Shown here: piece by piece, positions 41,906 to 50,971 of the stretch
How the letters are laid out: each line of letters begins with the position of its first letter
Numbering within the stretch: position 1 is the stretch's first letter
Assembly (NCBI GenBank): GCA_004299235.1
Contig: SCQL01000003.1
Span: 1-64,000, forward strand
Length of the DNA stretch: 64,000 bases
Direction of reading: 5' to 3'
Origin: a bacterium
GTDB lineage: Bacteria > Chloroflexota > Dormibacteria > Dormibacterales > Dormibacteraceae
Position numbers and translations under genes: made by a program
The notes under the pieces: generated by a model
The model's input: the letters and a program-made list of their open reading frames with translations, nothing else
Told to the model about the DNA's origin: nothing
The model's database searches: none

Positions 41906-42919
41906 CTACCCCTGCAGCGCCACCAGGACGATCCCGGTGACGACCACGTTTGCGATTGCCAGTGGCAGCAGCACCTTCCAGCCGAGCCTCATGAGCATGT
42001 CGTAGCGGAGGCGCGGGAAAGTGCCGCGGAGCCAAATGTAAAGGAACAGGAAGAGCACCACCTTGCCCAGGAAGGCCAGCACCGGCGGCACGATCCACAG
42101 GTACCAGCCGCCGAAGAACAGCAGGGCGGCGAGCGCGGAGACCGTGATCATGTTCACGTACTCGGCCAGGTAGTACATGACGAACTTCAGCCCCGAGTAC
42201 TCGGTGAGGAATCCGCCGATCAGCTCCTGCTCGGCCTCCGGGAGGTCGAATGGAGCGCGGTTGGTCTCGGCCACGGCGGCCATCAGGTAGATGACGAACC
42301 CCACCGGGGTCAGGATGATCAGCGGCAGGGGGCCGTGATAGGGACCCCACGTCACCGTGTACTCGACGATGTCCTGCAGGCGCAGCGAGCCGACGATCAT
42401 GAAGGTCGGGACGAGGGCGAGGCCGAGCGCCATCTCATAGCTGATGAGCTGCGCCGCCGAACGCAGCCCGCCCAGCAGCGAGTACTTGTTGTTGGACGAG
42501 TAGCCGCCGAGGACGATCGCGTAGACGTTCAGGGAGCTGAAGGCGAAGATCAGCAGGATCCCGATGTTGAGGTCGGCGATCCAGTACTGGACGTCGTACC
42601 AGAGGCCGATCGGGATCACCGCCCAGGACAAGAAGGCGGCCGCGACCGCGATCGCGGGGGCGACGACGTAGACGACCTTGTCGGTCTTGGCCGGGATGAA
42701 GCTCTCTTTGAAGGCGAGCTTGACGCCGTCCGCCGCCAGCTGCATCAGGCCGAACGGCCCGACACGGTTGGGCCCGGGCCGCCGCTGGATGCGGCCGAGC
42801 GCGACCCGCTCGAACCACACGGTGTAAGCGGTCGCCGTCAGGACGGTGAAGAGCAGCAGCGCGATCGCGATGGTGACGATCACCCAGTGGCCGACCGCGT
42901 TGTTGTAGAGGTCGTTCAC
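41906..42919 (-). CDS. nuoH: NADH-quinone oxidoreductase subunit H
   Basis: Membrane subunit lining the quinone channel, 337 residues, eight helices. Conserved pieces: YTVWFERVALGRIQRRPGPNRVGPFGLMQ, LISYEMALGLALVP and AETNRAPFDLPEAEQELIGGF with the acidic loop. A GTG start (VNDLYNN) overlaps the end of nuoG by 4 bases. nuoI begins 2 bases after its stop. Confidence 0.96.
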   Translation of the reverse strand: MNDLYNNAVGHWVIVTIAIALLLFTVLTATAYTVWFERVALGRIQRRPGPNRVGPFGLMQLAADGVKLAFKESFIPAKTDKVVYVVAPAIAVAAAFLSWAVIPIGLWYDVQYWIADLNIGILLIFAFSSLNVYAIVLGGYSSNNKYSLLGGLRSAAQLISYEMALGLALVPTFMIVGSLRLQDIVEYTVTWGPYHGPLPLIILTPVGFVIYLMAAVAETNRAPFDLPEAEQELIGGFLTEYSGLKFVMYYLAEYVNMITVSALAALLFFGGWYLWIVPPVLAFLGKVVLFLFLYIWLRGTFPRLRYDMLMRLGWKVLLPLAIANVVVTGIVLVALQG

Positions 42920-44811
42920 GGGCGGGAGGGTCCGAGCAGGACCGGCGGCGGCAGCGGCTCGGGCGACGGCGGCTGGGCCAGGGCCGCGAGGGCGGGGACC
43001 CGGCTTGCGATCTCGCGCTGAATGGGGAAGACGCCAGGGTACTCGAGGTCCAACCCGAGCGCCGCTCCCAGCTCGCACAGCACCTCCCACGACTCCTTCA
43101 GCGGCGGCTGGACCGCGATCGGCGGGCGCAGGAACTGAACCTGCCCTTCGACGTTGGTGTAGCTGCCCTGCCGCTCGGCGAACGTGGTGGCGGGGAGGAG
43201 GACGGCGGCGCCCTGGTGCTCGGGCCGCGGCAGGTGGTCCCAGGCGGCGACGAAACGAGCCGACGCGGGAACGCCGGCGGTCGGAGGCGGGCCCCAGATC
43301 AAGAGCGCCTCCACGCCGTCGAGCGAGTCCCAGCCGGCGACGCCGAGCGCCAGGCCGCCGCGCTCGTTGGTGCCGCGATACAGCGGCATGGCCTTGCCTC
43401 CGACCGCGGCCGCCAGCTCGCCGCACGCCGCCGCCAGGTCGGTCGCATCCTCGGTCCCGCGGCCGTCGCCGTAGAGGATCGCCACCGGGCCGTCGGGGTG
43501 CTTCAGGATTTCGTGCTCGGCCAGCCGGCGCACCTCAGCCGCCGCCGAACCCGCCGCGTTGCGGATGTGCACGGTGTGCTGGTTGCGGTCGAGATCGACG
43601 CCGTCGGGATGGATGACGATGAGCTTGGCGCCGCGCTTGCCGACCGCCTTCTTGACCCGCAGGTTGATGATCGGGACGTCGGTCTCGGTGTCGGAGGCGA
43701 CGATGACGATCACGCGCGCGTCATCGATGTCCTTGATGCGGAGGGCGCCGTCGCCCTGCGCCGGAGCCGGCAGCGCGGTGCGGCCGTGCATCTTCACCTT
43801 GGCGCCGCGCAGCGGGCCGTCGAGGAGCCGGCGGAAGAGGAAGGCCTCCTCGTTGGTCAGGTCCTGGGGCAAGGAGATGCCCAGCTTCGGGCCCTTGCCC
43901 TTGATCCCGGCGGCGAGCTCCGTCAGGGCGTCGGCCCAGGTCGCCTTGGCCCCGCGCACGGTCGGCACGCGCAGGCGGGCCGGGTCGTTGACATCCGTGT
44001 AGTCGAACCGGCCGCGGTCGCAGATCCAGCCCTCGTCGATGTCGTCGTTCTCTCGCGAGGTGACGCGCACCAGCTGCCCGCGGCGCTGCCACAGCGTCAC
44101 GTTGCAGCCGACGGCGCATTTCGAGCAGACGCTCTCGGTGCTCGTCAGGTCCCAGGGACGCGACTCGAAGCGCCAGACGCGGGAGGTCAATGCGCCGACC
44201 GGGCACAGGTCGATGATGTTGCCGCTGAAGACCGACTGCAGTGGCTGGTCGAACTGGCTCGTGATGAACGATTCCACGCCGCGCTGGCCGACGGTCAGCT
44301 CCTGCTCCCAGGCGACCTCGTCGTAGTAGCGCGTGCAGCGGTAGCACAGCACGCAGCGCTCGCGGTCGAGCGCGATGTTCGCCGACAGAGGGATGGGCTT
44401 CTTGAAATGCAGGCGTGGGCCGTCGATGCGGCTGGTCGGGTAGCCGTGGCGGAACGTGAAGTCCTGCAGCGGGCACTCGCCGCCCTTGTCGCAGACCGGG
44501 CAGTCGAGAGGGTGGTTGACCAGCTCGAACTCGAGGATGTCGGCGCGGGCCTGCACGGCCATGGCGCTCTGCGTCCGCACGACCATGCCCTCCGCGACCG
44601 GCGTCGTGCAGGCGGTCTGCGGGCGCGGCGGTCCGGGCGAGAAGTCGACCAGGCACAGGCGGCAGGCTCCGACCGGGTCGAGCTTGTGGTGGTAGCAGAA
44701 GACGGGGATCTCGATCCCGACGGTCTTCGCCGCCTCGACGATGAGCGTGCCGGGGGGCACGGTGATCTTGTGGCCGTCGATGGTCAGGTTGATCAAAGGC
44801 GTATCAGGCAT
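42916..44811 (-). CDS. nuoG: NADH-quinone oxidoreductase subunit G
   Basis: Iron-sulfur subunit of the peripheral arm. The N-terminal [2Fe-2S] ferredoxin domain has CYHHKLDPVGACRLC, then a distal Cys in ACTTP. The His-Cys ligated cluster is in HPLDCPVCDKGGECPLQ. The [4Fe-4S] site is CVLCYRCTRY...IIDLCPVGALTS. A molybdopterin-type domain begins at CSKCAVGCNV, with four cysteines for the extra N7-type cluster. It has 631 residues, shorter than enterobacterial NuoG. The start overlaps the nuoF 3' end by 8 bases. Confidence 0.95.
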   Translation of the reverse strand: MPDTPLINLTIDGHKITVPPGTLIVEAAKTVGIEIPVFCYHHKLDPVGACRLCLVDFSPGPPRPQTACTTPVAEGMVVRTQSAMAVQARADILEFELVNHPLDCPVCDKGGECPLQDFTFRHGYPTSRIDGPRLHFKKPIPLSANIALDRERCVLCYRCTRYYDEVAWEQELTVGQRGVESFITSQFDQPLQSVFSGNIIDLCPVGALTSRVWRFESRPWDLTSTESVCSKCAVGCNVTLWQRRGQLVRVTSRENDDIDEGWICDRGRFDYTDVNDPARLRVPTVRGAKATWADALTELAAGIKGKGPKLGISLPQDLTNEEAFLFRRLLDGPLRGAKVKMHGRTALPAPAQGDGALRIKDIDDARVIVIVASDTETDVPIINLRVKKAVGKRGAKLIVIHPDGVDLDRNQHTVHIRNAAGSAAAEVRRLAEHEILKHPDGPVAILYGDGRGTEDATDLAAACGELAAAVGGKAMPLYRGTNERGGLALGVAGWDSLDGVEALLIWGPPPTAGVPASARFVAAWDHLPRPEHQGAAVLLPATTFAERQGSYTNVEGQVQFLRPPIAVQPPLKESWEVLCELGAALGLDLEYPGVFPIQREIASRVPALAALAQPPSPEPLPPPVLLGPSRP

Positions 44812-46111
44812 GAGCCAGCGCTCCTTGGACCGAGCACGCGTGATGCAGGCAGTGCTCCTCGTACTCGTCGCGGAAATGCCGCATCGTCGACTCGATGACC
44901 CAGCCCGCGGCATCGCCGAGACCGCAGAGGCAGCGGCCGTTCTGAAGCCCTTGGGAGACGCGATCGAGGAGCGCGAGCTCGATCTCCGAGCCCTCGTTGG
45001 CGAGGATGCGTTCGTAGGTTCGCACCGACCAGTTGGTGCCGACGCGGCAGGGCGTGCACTTGCCGCACGACTCGTGCGCGTAGAAGCGCAGCAGGCGGGC
45101 CGCAGCCTTGACCATGCAGTGCGAGTCGTCCATGACGATGATCCCGCCGGAGCCGCCCATGGTCCCCAGCGCCTTCAGGCCGTCCAGGTCGGTCGACGTG
45201 TCGAGCATCGAGGCGGGGAGGACCTTGGCCGATGAGCCTCCCGGCCAGAAGACCTTCAGCGTGCGTCCGGGTAGGGCGCCACCCGCGAGCTCTTCGATGA
45301 TGTGGCGGTACGTGACCCCGATCTCGATCTCGTAATTGCCCGGCCGCCGCACGTCGCCGCTCACGGTGACCATGCGCGTGCCCTTCGCCTTCTCGGTGCC
45401 GCGCTTGGCGTACTCGGCGCCGCCGTGGCGAATGATCCACGGCACCGTCGACAGCGTCTCCACGTTGTTGACCGCGGTGGGCATCCCCCAGGCGCCCTTG
45501 ACGGCCGGGAACGGGGGGCGTGAGCGCGGCTGGGCGCGCTTGCCCTCGAGCGATTCGAGCAGCGCGGTCTCCTCGCCGCAGATGTAGGCGCCGTGTCCAC
45601 GGTACAGGCGCACGTCGAGCGGATGGTCCGAACCGAATGGATGCTCGCCCAGGTAGCCCTTCTCGTGCGCCTGCGCGATCGCGTCACGCAGCAGCTCGTA
45701 CGGCAGGTCGTACTCGCCGCGGATGTAGATCCAGGCCTGATGACCGCCGATCGCGAACGCGGCGATGGCGGCGCCCTCGATCAGCGCGTGCGGTGAGTTC
45801 TCCATCAGGTAGCGGTCCTTGGCGCTGCCCGGCTCCGACTCGTCGGCGTTGACGACGATGTATTTCGGGCCGGGATGGGCCTTGGGCACGAACGACCACT
45901 TGGTGGCGGTCGAGAAGTCGGCGCCGCCACGGCCGCGAAGCCCGGAGATCTTGACCTCGTCGATCACCTGCTGCGCGGTCATCTCGGTGACGACCTTGCG
46001 CAGGGCGGCGTAGCCGCCCAGGGACTCGTAGACGTCGAGCGTGTGGAGGTTGGGCGTGGCGAACCACGCGGTCAAGACCGGCCCGCCGACCGTCCCGCGC
46101 TGCTCAGCCAT
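44804..46111 (-). CDS. nuoF: NADH-quinone oxidoreductase subunit F
   Basis: The NADH- and FMN-binding subunit with cluster N3. It has the glycine-rich GLRGRGGADFSTATKWSFV motif, NADESEPGSAKDR, YICGEETALLESLEG for FMN, and ESCGKCTPCRVG...C for the [4Fe-4S] cluster. It has 435 residues. The start overlaps nuoE by 8 bases. Confidence 0.97.
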   Translation of the reverse strand: MAEQRGTVGGPVLTAWFATPNLHTLDVYESLGGYAALRKVVTEMTAQQVIDEVKISGLRGRGGADFSTATKWSFVPKAHPGPKYIVVNADESEPGSAKDRYLMENSPHALIEGAAIAAFAIGGHQAWIYIRGEYDLPYELLRDAIAQAHEKGYLGEHPFGSDHPLDVRLYRGHGAYICGEETALLESLEGKRAQPRSRPPFPAVKGAWGMPTAVNNVETLSTVPWIIRHGGAEYAKRGTEKAKGTRMVTVSGDVRRPGNYEIEIGVTYRHIIEELAGGALPGRTLKVFWPGGSSAKVLPASMLDTSTDLDGLKALGTMGGSGGIIVMDDSHCMVKAAARLLRFYAHESCGKCTPCRVGTNWSVRTYERILANEGSEIELALLDRVSQGLQNGRCLCGLGDAAGWVIESTMRHFRDEYEEHCLHHACSVQGALAHA

Positions 46112-46661
46112 CTTGCTTGGGAGCCCTCCTTCGTGGCGCGCGCTTGGGCTTTTCCGGCCCGCTCTCGGAGACGGCGTCGGCTCGAGGAGACCGGCGCTCG
46201 GCCACCAGGTGATCGATCTTCTCCCGCGTCAGGTCGTAGTGGTAGCGGTGGTCGAGCCGCAGCATCGGCGCGTACTCGCACGCCCCCATGCACTCGACCT
46301 CCTCGTACGAGAAGAGCCCGTCGCCCGACACCTCGCCCGGCGCCTTCACCCCGATCGCCCCGCGCAGGTGCTCGACGATGTCCTCAGCGCCGCGCAGCGT
46401 GCAGCTGAGGTTGGTGCACATGTAGAACCGGTGCTGGCCGACCGGCTCGAGGTGGAACAGCGTGTAGAACGTCGCCACGCCCTGGACGTAGCCGGGGTCG
46501 AGCTGCAGCGCGCCCGCGACCTCGGTCATCGCCTCAGACGTCAGGTGTCCGAGCTCCTCCTGGGCGAGGTCGAGCGCCGGCATCACCGCCGATCGCGGCT
46601 GCGGGTAGCGGGCGGGCAGGGCCTTGATCTCGTCCAGGACGTGAGCGGAAAGCGCGCTCAT
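46104..46661 (-). CDS. nuoE: NADH-quinone oxidoreductase subunit E
   Basis: Thioredoxin-fold [2Fe-2S] subunit (cluster N1a) of 185 residues. The ligands are CTNLSC (C-x4-C) and CMGAC (C-x3-C), preceded by YVQGVATFYTLFHLEP. A basic C-terminal tail (EKPKRAPRRRAPKQ) extends the usual domain. The start overlaps nuoD by 4 bases. Confidence 0.96.
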   Translation of the reverse strand: MSALSAHVLDEIKALPARYPQPRSAVMPALDLAQEELGHLTSEAMTEVAGALQLDPGYVQGVATFYTLFHLEPVGQHRFYMCTNLSCTLRGAEDIVEHLRGAIGVKAPGEVSGDGLFSYEEVECMGACEYAPMLRLDHRYHYDLTREKIDHLVAERRSPRADAVSESGPEKPKRAPRRRAPKQDG

Positions 46662-47878
46662 CGGTCCACGTCGCCCAGCACCGTGTCGGCGGTGCCGATG
46701 ATCGCGATCATGTCCGCGACCATGTGGTTGAGCGCCATGCGCTCGAGCGCCTGGAGGTTGACGAAGGACGCGGAGCGGAACTTCACGCGCCGCGGCTTGT
46801 GGGTGCCGTCGCTGACGACGTAGCACCCGTTCTCGCCGCGGCCCGACTCGACCGCGACGTAAACGTCGCCCGGCGGGACGGAGTAGCCCTCGGTGAACAG
46901 CTTGAAGTGGTGGATGACGGCCTCCATCGAGGTTTCGAGCTCCTCGCGCGGGGGCGGCAGCATCTTGCGGTCGTCGACGTTGACCGGCCCGTCCGGCAGC
47001 CTGTCGAGCGCCTGGCGCAGGATCTTGACCGCCTCCCGCATCTCCTTGATGCGCACGAGGTATCGCCCGTAGCAGTCGCAGTCGTTCGAGGTCGCGACCT
47101 CGAAGTCGTAGTTCTCGTAACCCGAGTACGGCATCGCCTTGCGAATGTCCCAGGGGATGCCCGAGCCGCGGATCATCGGCCCGCTCGCGCCCAGCACCTT
47201 CGCGTCTTCGGGCGACAGCCGCCCGATGCCGATGGTGCGCGAGCGCCAGATCGGGTTCATGGTCAGCAGGTCCTCGTACTCGTCGACGCGACCCGGCATG
47301 ATGCGGAGGAACGCGTCGAGCATCTCCAGGAATCGCGGCGTCGCGTCCGCCATGACGCCCCCCGGCCGGATGTACGACGTGTGCATGCGGAAGCCCGAGA
47401 TCTCCTCATTCATGTCGAGGATGGTGTCGCGCTCCCGGAAGCAGTACATGAGCATCGACATCGCGCCCAGCTCGAGCCCGCTCGTGCCCATCCAAACCAG
47501 GTGCGAGGAGAGGCGGGTCAGCTCGGACATGATCACCCGCAGCGCCTGCGCCCGAGGCGGCACCTCGACGCCCATCAACCGCTCGACCGCGAGGGCGTAG
47601 GCCAGGTTGTTGATGGGCGGGGACAAGTAGTCGTGGCGATCGGTGACGACCACGCCCTGCTGCCAGCGCAGCGCCTCCATCTGCTTCTCGATGCCGGTGT
47701 GCAGGTAGCCGATCACCGGCTTGACGCGCCGGATCTGCTCACCGTCCAGGTCGACGATGAGCCGCAGCACGCCGTGGGTCGAAGGATGGTGGGGTCCGAA
47801 GTTGACGGTCAGCAGCTCGCCGCCGAACGCGCCCTTCTCGCCCGTGTGAGTGATGGTCACGCCCTCGGGGGTGCTCAT
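46658..47878 (-). CDS. nuoD: NADH-quinone oxidoreductase subunit D
   Basis: The 49-kDa subunit, part of the quinone-binding site. It has 406 residues with NFGPHHPSTHGVLRL (the quinone-ligand His loop), GYLHTGIEKQME, YLSPPINNLAYALAVE, RMHTSYIRPGGVM and the late RIKEMREAVKIL and GDVYVAVESGRGENGCYVVSDG. The start overlaps nuoC by 4 bases. Confidence 0.97.
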   Translation of the reverse strand: MSTPEGVTITHTGEKGAFGGELLTVNFGPHHPSTHGVLRLIVDLDGEQIRRVKPVIGYLHTGIEKQMEALRWQQGVVVTDRHDYLSPPINNLAYALAVERLMGVEVPPRAQALRVIMSELTRLSSHLVWMGTSGLELGAMSMLMYCFRERDTILDMNEEISGFRMHTSYIRPGGVMADATPRFLEMLDAFLRIMPGRVDEYEDLLTMNPIWRSRTIGIGRLSPEDAKVLGASGPMIRGSGIPWDIRKAMPYSGYENYDFEVATSNDCDCYGRYLVRIKEMREAVKILRQALDRLPDGPVNVDDRKMLPPPREELETSMEAVIHHFKLFTEGYSVPPGDVYVAVESGRGENGCYVVSDGTHKPRRVKFRSASFVNLQALERMALNHMVADMIAIIGTADTVLGDVDR

Positions 47879-48360
47879 GCGTCCTCCGGTGCGGTCTGCC
47901 AGGCTTCGTGCTCCGCGGAGAACTCCACGACCTCGCCGCCCACCGGGTAGTCGCGGCGCAGCGGATGGCCGACCCAGTCGTCGGGCATGAGGATGCGCGT
48001 CAGGTCGGGGTGGTCGCTGAAGACGATGCCGAACAGGTCGTAGGTCTCCCGCTCGTCCCAGTTGGCGGGTGGGAAGAGGTCGTGGACGGAGTCGATCTGG
48101 GGCCGGTCGCCATCGACGAAGGTCCGAACCCTGATCTGGTCGCGGGTCTGGAGGTCGCGGAGCTGGTAGACGAGCTCGTAGCGGCCCGGCCATGCCTCAC
48201 GCGACCGGTCGACCAGGTGGTCGACGCAGGTGAGGAACACCAGCAGGCGATAACCGTCCGCCTTGAGCCCGGCGAGCGCCTCTCTGATCCTGGCGGAGGG
48301 CACCGTCACCCACGTGTCGCCCGCGCTTTCGCCCCGGTCGACGACCAGCTCTTCAGTCAT
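47875..48360 (-). CDS. nuoC: NADH-quinone oxidoreductase subunit C
   Basis: The 30-kDa subunit of 161 residues with the family signature ERETYDLFGIVFSDHPDLTRILMPDDWVGHPLRRDYP. It is separate from nuoD, as in most bacteria. The start at 48360 (MTEELVVDRGES) lies 29 bases after nuoB; the longer upstream frame lacks similarity. Confidence 0.95.
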   Translation of the reverse strand: MTEELVVDRGESAGDTWVTVPSARIREALAGLKADGYRLLVFLTCVDHLVDRSREAWPGRYELVYQLRDLQTRDQIRVRTFVDGDRPQIDSVHDLFPPANWDERETYDLFGIVFSDHPDLTRILMPDDWVGHPLRRDYPVGGEVVEFSAEHEAWQTAPEDA

Positions 48361-48389
48361 GTGCGGGGGTAGTCCCCCGGCCGCCCGTA

Positions 48390-48868
<479 letters not shown>

Positions 48869-48878
<10 letters not shown>

Positions 48879-49225
48879 TCCAGGCCTCCCTTGCGCCAGA
48901 TGTGCGCGAGGGCGATGAGCAGGATGCCCATGAAGACCAGCATCTCGATCAGACCGAACCATTTGAGCTGGCGGAGGAGGACCGCCCACGGGTAGAAGAA
49001 CACCGCCTCGACGTCGAAGATGATGAAGAGCATGGCGGTCAAATAGAAGCGGACCGACAGGCGGCGGTGGGCCGGACTTTCGGGGATGATCCCGGACTCG
49101 TACGGGGCCAGCTTGGTGCGGTGAGGCTTGCTCGGTCCGAGGACGAAGCTCAGGCCCACCAGCGCTCCGATGAGCCCGAGGACGATGAGGACGAAGATCA
49201 GCAGTGGGACGTAGCTTTCGAGCAA
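48869..49225 (-). CDS. nuoA: NADH-quinone oxidoreductase subunit A
   Basis: Three-helix membrane subunit of 118 residues. It contains [41 protein letters not shown], the typical NuoA loop with the conserved acidic residues. The start is a TTG at 49225, in frame just below a stop, so no longer version is possible. It is the first gene of the 14-gene operon; 49226-49304 must hold the promoter, though I see no consensus. Confidence 0.95.
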
Positions 49226-49304
49226 GTTTCCGTAGCGGCCTCACACGTAAACAGGGGGCTTTTGGGGAACGCCATTAATTCTAGGGATGTCTTGAGAAAG
49301 GTCG

Positions 49305-49787
49305 TTAGCGGGCGTCCTTGCGGCGGTGTTCGATGCTGGTCCCGTGTGACAGGGTCGCGTGGATCGGACAGTAGCGATTGCACGCCATGTCCAGCGCCTG
49401 CTCCACCAGCTCCTTGTCGTACTGGCCATCCCAGCCGATGTGAAACGTGAGCTCGATCTTGTTGAAGGCGCGGGGCCATTCCTTGTCCTGCTCGCCTTCG
49501 ACCTCGACCTCCAGCGAGCGGAACGGCTGCTTGAACTTCTTCAGCAGCAGGACCGCGTTGAGGCCGGTGCAGCCGCCGAGCGCGCCGAGCAGCATCTCGG
49601 TGGGCCGCATCGCCGCGTCGTCGCCGAACACCGGCGGCTCATCGATGCCTGCCGTGTGCCCGGACTCCGAGTCGATGTCGAACTTGACCTTGTGCCCGCT
49701 CCATTTCGCGATCGCCTTCGCCACGTTGGAACCATAATCCGAAACCGACGTCACCTGCCCGGATTCGCGGATGAATCCGCGTGACAC
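49305..49787 (-). CDS. OsmC/Ohr family protein
   Basis: A peroxide-detoxification-type fold, 160 residues from the GTG at 49787. The two redox cysteines are present, in GALGGCTGLN and NRYCPIHATLSHG, with RPTEMLLG as the conserved helix start. It more resembles the YhfA/OsmC group than Ohr. A GTG 33 bases inside (49754) would remove an overlap with the divergent promoter region. Regulation may be shared with the riboswitch-controlled operon, because their promoters face away from one another. Confidence 0.88.
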   Translation of the reverse strand: MSRGFIRESGQVTSVSDYGSNVAKAIAKWSGHKVKFDIDSESGHTAGIDEPPVFGDDAAMRPTEMLLGALGGCTGLNAVLLLKKFKQPFRSLEVEVEGEQDKEWPRAFNKIELTFHIGWDGQYDKELVEQALDMACNRYCPIHATLSHGTSIEHRRKDAR

Positions 49788-49796
49788 CGGGTATGC
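49766..49796 (+). promoter_or_regulatory. Promoter region with inverted repeat before the riboswitch
   Basis: TATGCT (49791-49796) fits a -10 for the riboswitch transcript. An inverted repeat CGCGGAT-GA-ATCCGCG (49766-49781) sits in the -35 zone, and it also overlaps the 5' end of the divergent OsmC gene. It could be a shared operator. Confidence 0.4.
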
Positions 49797-49808
49797 TGGA
49801 GGGAACGT

Positions 49809-49905
49809 AGGGGGGAGTAGCCACTCCCGCTGGCCCCGTCAGGACGGCAGCAATGCCCGGGGCCGCAGCGGACAGCATGTCCGCGGCAAGACCTCTACTC
49901 GAATT
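49809..49905 (+). ncRNA. yybP-ykoY (manganese) riboswitch
   Basis: The leader shows both conserved metal-binding blocks of the Mn2+-sensing yybP-ykoY family: GGGGGAGTAGCC at the 5' side and GGCAAGACCTCTACTC at the 3' side. GAGTAG and CTACTC pair as the basal stem. Between them are two GC-rich hairpins (around GGCCCCGTCAGG..., and GCGGACAGCATGTCCGC). It precedes a TerC-family gene, the most common target of this riboswitch, and a Shine-Dalgarno (TTGGAGG) follows at once. Binding of manganese would switch on export. Confidence 0.88.
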
Positions 49906-49925
49906 AAGAGTTGGAGGTCGCCGTG

Positions 49926-50204
49926 ATGAAGAGCATCCTGGTCTCGGTTCTGCTGATCGCGTTCACCGATGTGGCCCTGCAGCTGGACAACGCTTTAGCC
50001 ATCTCGTCGGTGGCCAGCAACGTGCCGGCGCCGCACCGGCTCCCGGTTCTGGCTGGCGGAGTGCTCCTGGCCGCGTGCTGCCTGCTGGTGTTCACGCTGA
50101 TCGGCTCGGCGCTCATCGAGCGCATCGGCTGGTTGAAACCGGTGGCCGGGGTGGCGTTGATCCTGATCGGAGCCAAGCTCGCGATCGACTTCTATCGCGC
50201 GTGA
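49926..50204 (+). CDS. Half-size TerC/YjbE-family membrane protein, likely manganese exporter
   Basis: Only 92 residues and three membrane helices, against about 200 or more for TerC/YjbE proteins. The sequence matches their N-terminal half: AFTDVALQLDNALAISSVA with the metal-site Asp and Asn, and the helix GVALILIGAKLAIDF. It may work as a homodimer. The ATG lies 8 bases after GGAGG. The riboswitch upstream and the TerC similarity both point to Mn2+ export. The stop overlaps the GTG of the DedA gene (GTGA). Confidence 0.85.
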   Translation: MKSILVSVLLIAFTDVALQLDNALAISSVASNVPAPHRLPVLAGGVLLAACCLLVFTLIGSALIERIGWLKPVAGVALILIGAKLAIDFYRA

Positions 50205-50962
50205 GCCCGGTGGTGGAGCCAGGGAAATCGGAGCGCCGCCCGTCGGTGCGCTGGCGGATTCTCGCCGGCGCGGCCTTGCTGGCCGGCGTCGTCGTGGCCA
50301 TGGCCCTGCTGGTCGAGCACGACGCGGCAGGCCAGGCCCTCGAAACGGATGTTTCGATCGCCGCGCTGCTCAAGCGTCACGGCTACCTGGCCGGGTTCGC
50401 CCTCATCTACATCGAGGAGTCCGGCATCCCCCTGTTCATTCCCGGAGACGCGTTCCTCCTCTATGTCGGCCACCATGTGCCACACCACGTGCCGGCTTTG
50501 GCCGTGGCCTGGCTCGGCATGGTCCTGGCGGTCACGTTGGGAGCCACGAACCTCTACCTCATCTCGCGGCGGTTCGGCAGGCGCCTGTTGGACCACCGGC
50601 TGGCGACCCTTCTCCACCTGACCCCCGGACGCATGGACCGCGCCGAGCTCTGGTTCAGGCGCTGGGGGCCATGGGCCTTGATCCTCGGCCGCCACGTGCC
50701 AGGACTGCGCGTCCCGCTCACGGTGGCGGCCGGCGTGCTTCAGCTCCGGTACCGCGTCTTCGCGATCAGCGTCGCCGTCTCGAGCGCCGCCTGGACAGCC
50801 GCCTTCCTGGCCCTCGGCGCGGTGTTCGGCGCCAGCCTCGAACGGTGGATACGCTCCACCCCGGTGCTGTACGGCATGCTGCTCGTCCTGGTCGTGCTGG
50901 CGGTGGGGGCGGTCGCCGCCCTTCGCGCCCGGCGGCCCGCGCCCGGCCCGCGGCGAAACTAG
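50201..50962 (+). CDS. DedA family membrane protein (second copy)
   Basis: A 253-residue membrane protein with an extra N-terminal helix (WRILAGAALLAGVVVAMALL) and the DedA motifs EESGIPLFIPGD (about 72-83) and GRHVPGLRVPL. A long helix near the C-terminus is followed by a basic tail. The GTG start overlaps the terC stop, so it is cotranscribed with the manganese-riboswitch gene. Its layout parallels the DedA protein at 944-1648. The transported lipid is unknown. Confidence 0.9.
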   Translation: MSPVVEPGKSERRPSVRWRILAGAALLAGVVVAMALLVEHDAAGQALETDVSIAALLKRHGYLAGFALIYIEESGIPLFIPGDAFLLYVGHHVPHHVPALAVAWLGMVLAVTLGATNLYLISRRFGRRLLDHRLATLLHLTPGRMDRAELWFRRWGPWALILGRHVPGLRVPLTVAAGVLQLRYRVFAISVAVSSAAWTAAFLALGAVFGASLERWIRSTPVLYGMLLVLVVLAVGAVAALRARRPAPGPRRN

Positions 50963-50965
50963 ACT
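50960..50965 (+). promoter_or_regulatory. -10 element TAGACT before the methyltransferase gene
   Basis: TAGACT ends 6 bases before the GTG at 50972; its first three bases are also the stop codon of the DedA gene. Confidence 0.45.
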
Positions 50966-50971
50966 CACGCT

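Noticed and set aside
49853-50200. Open frame upstream of the second DedA gene running through the riboswitch and TerC gene
   Set aside because: It is in a different frame from the TerC-like protein, overlaps the riboswitch, and shows no domain; DedA similarity starts after the GTG at 50201.
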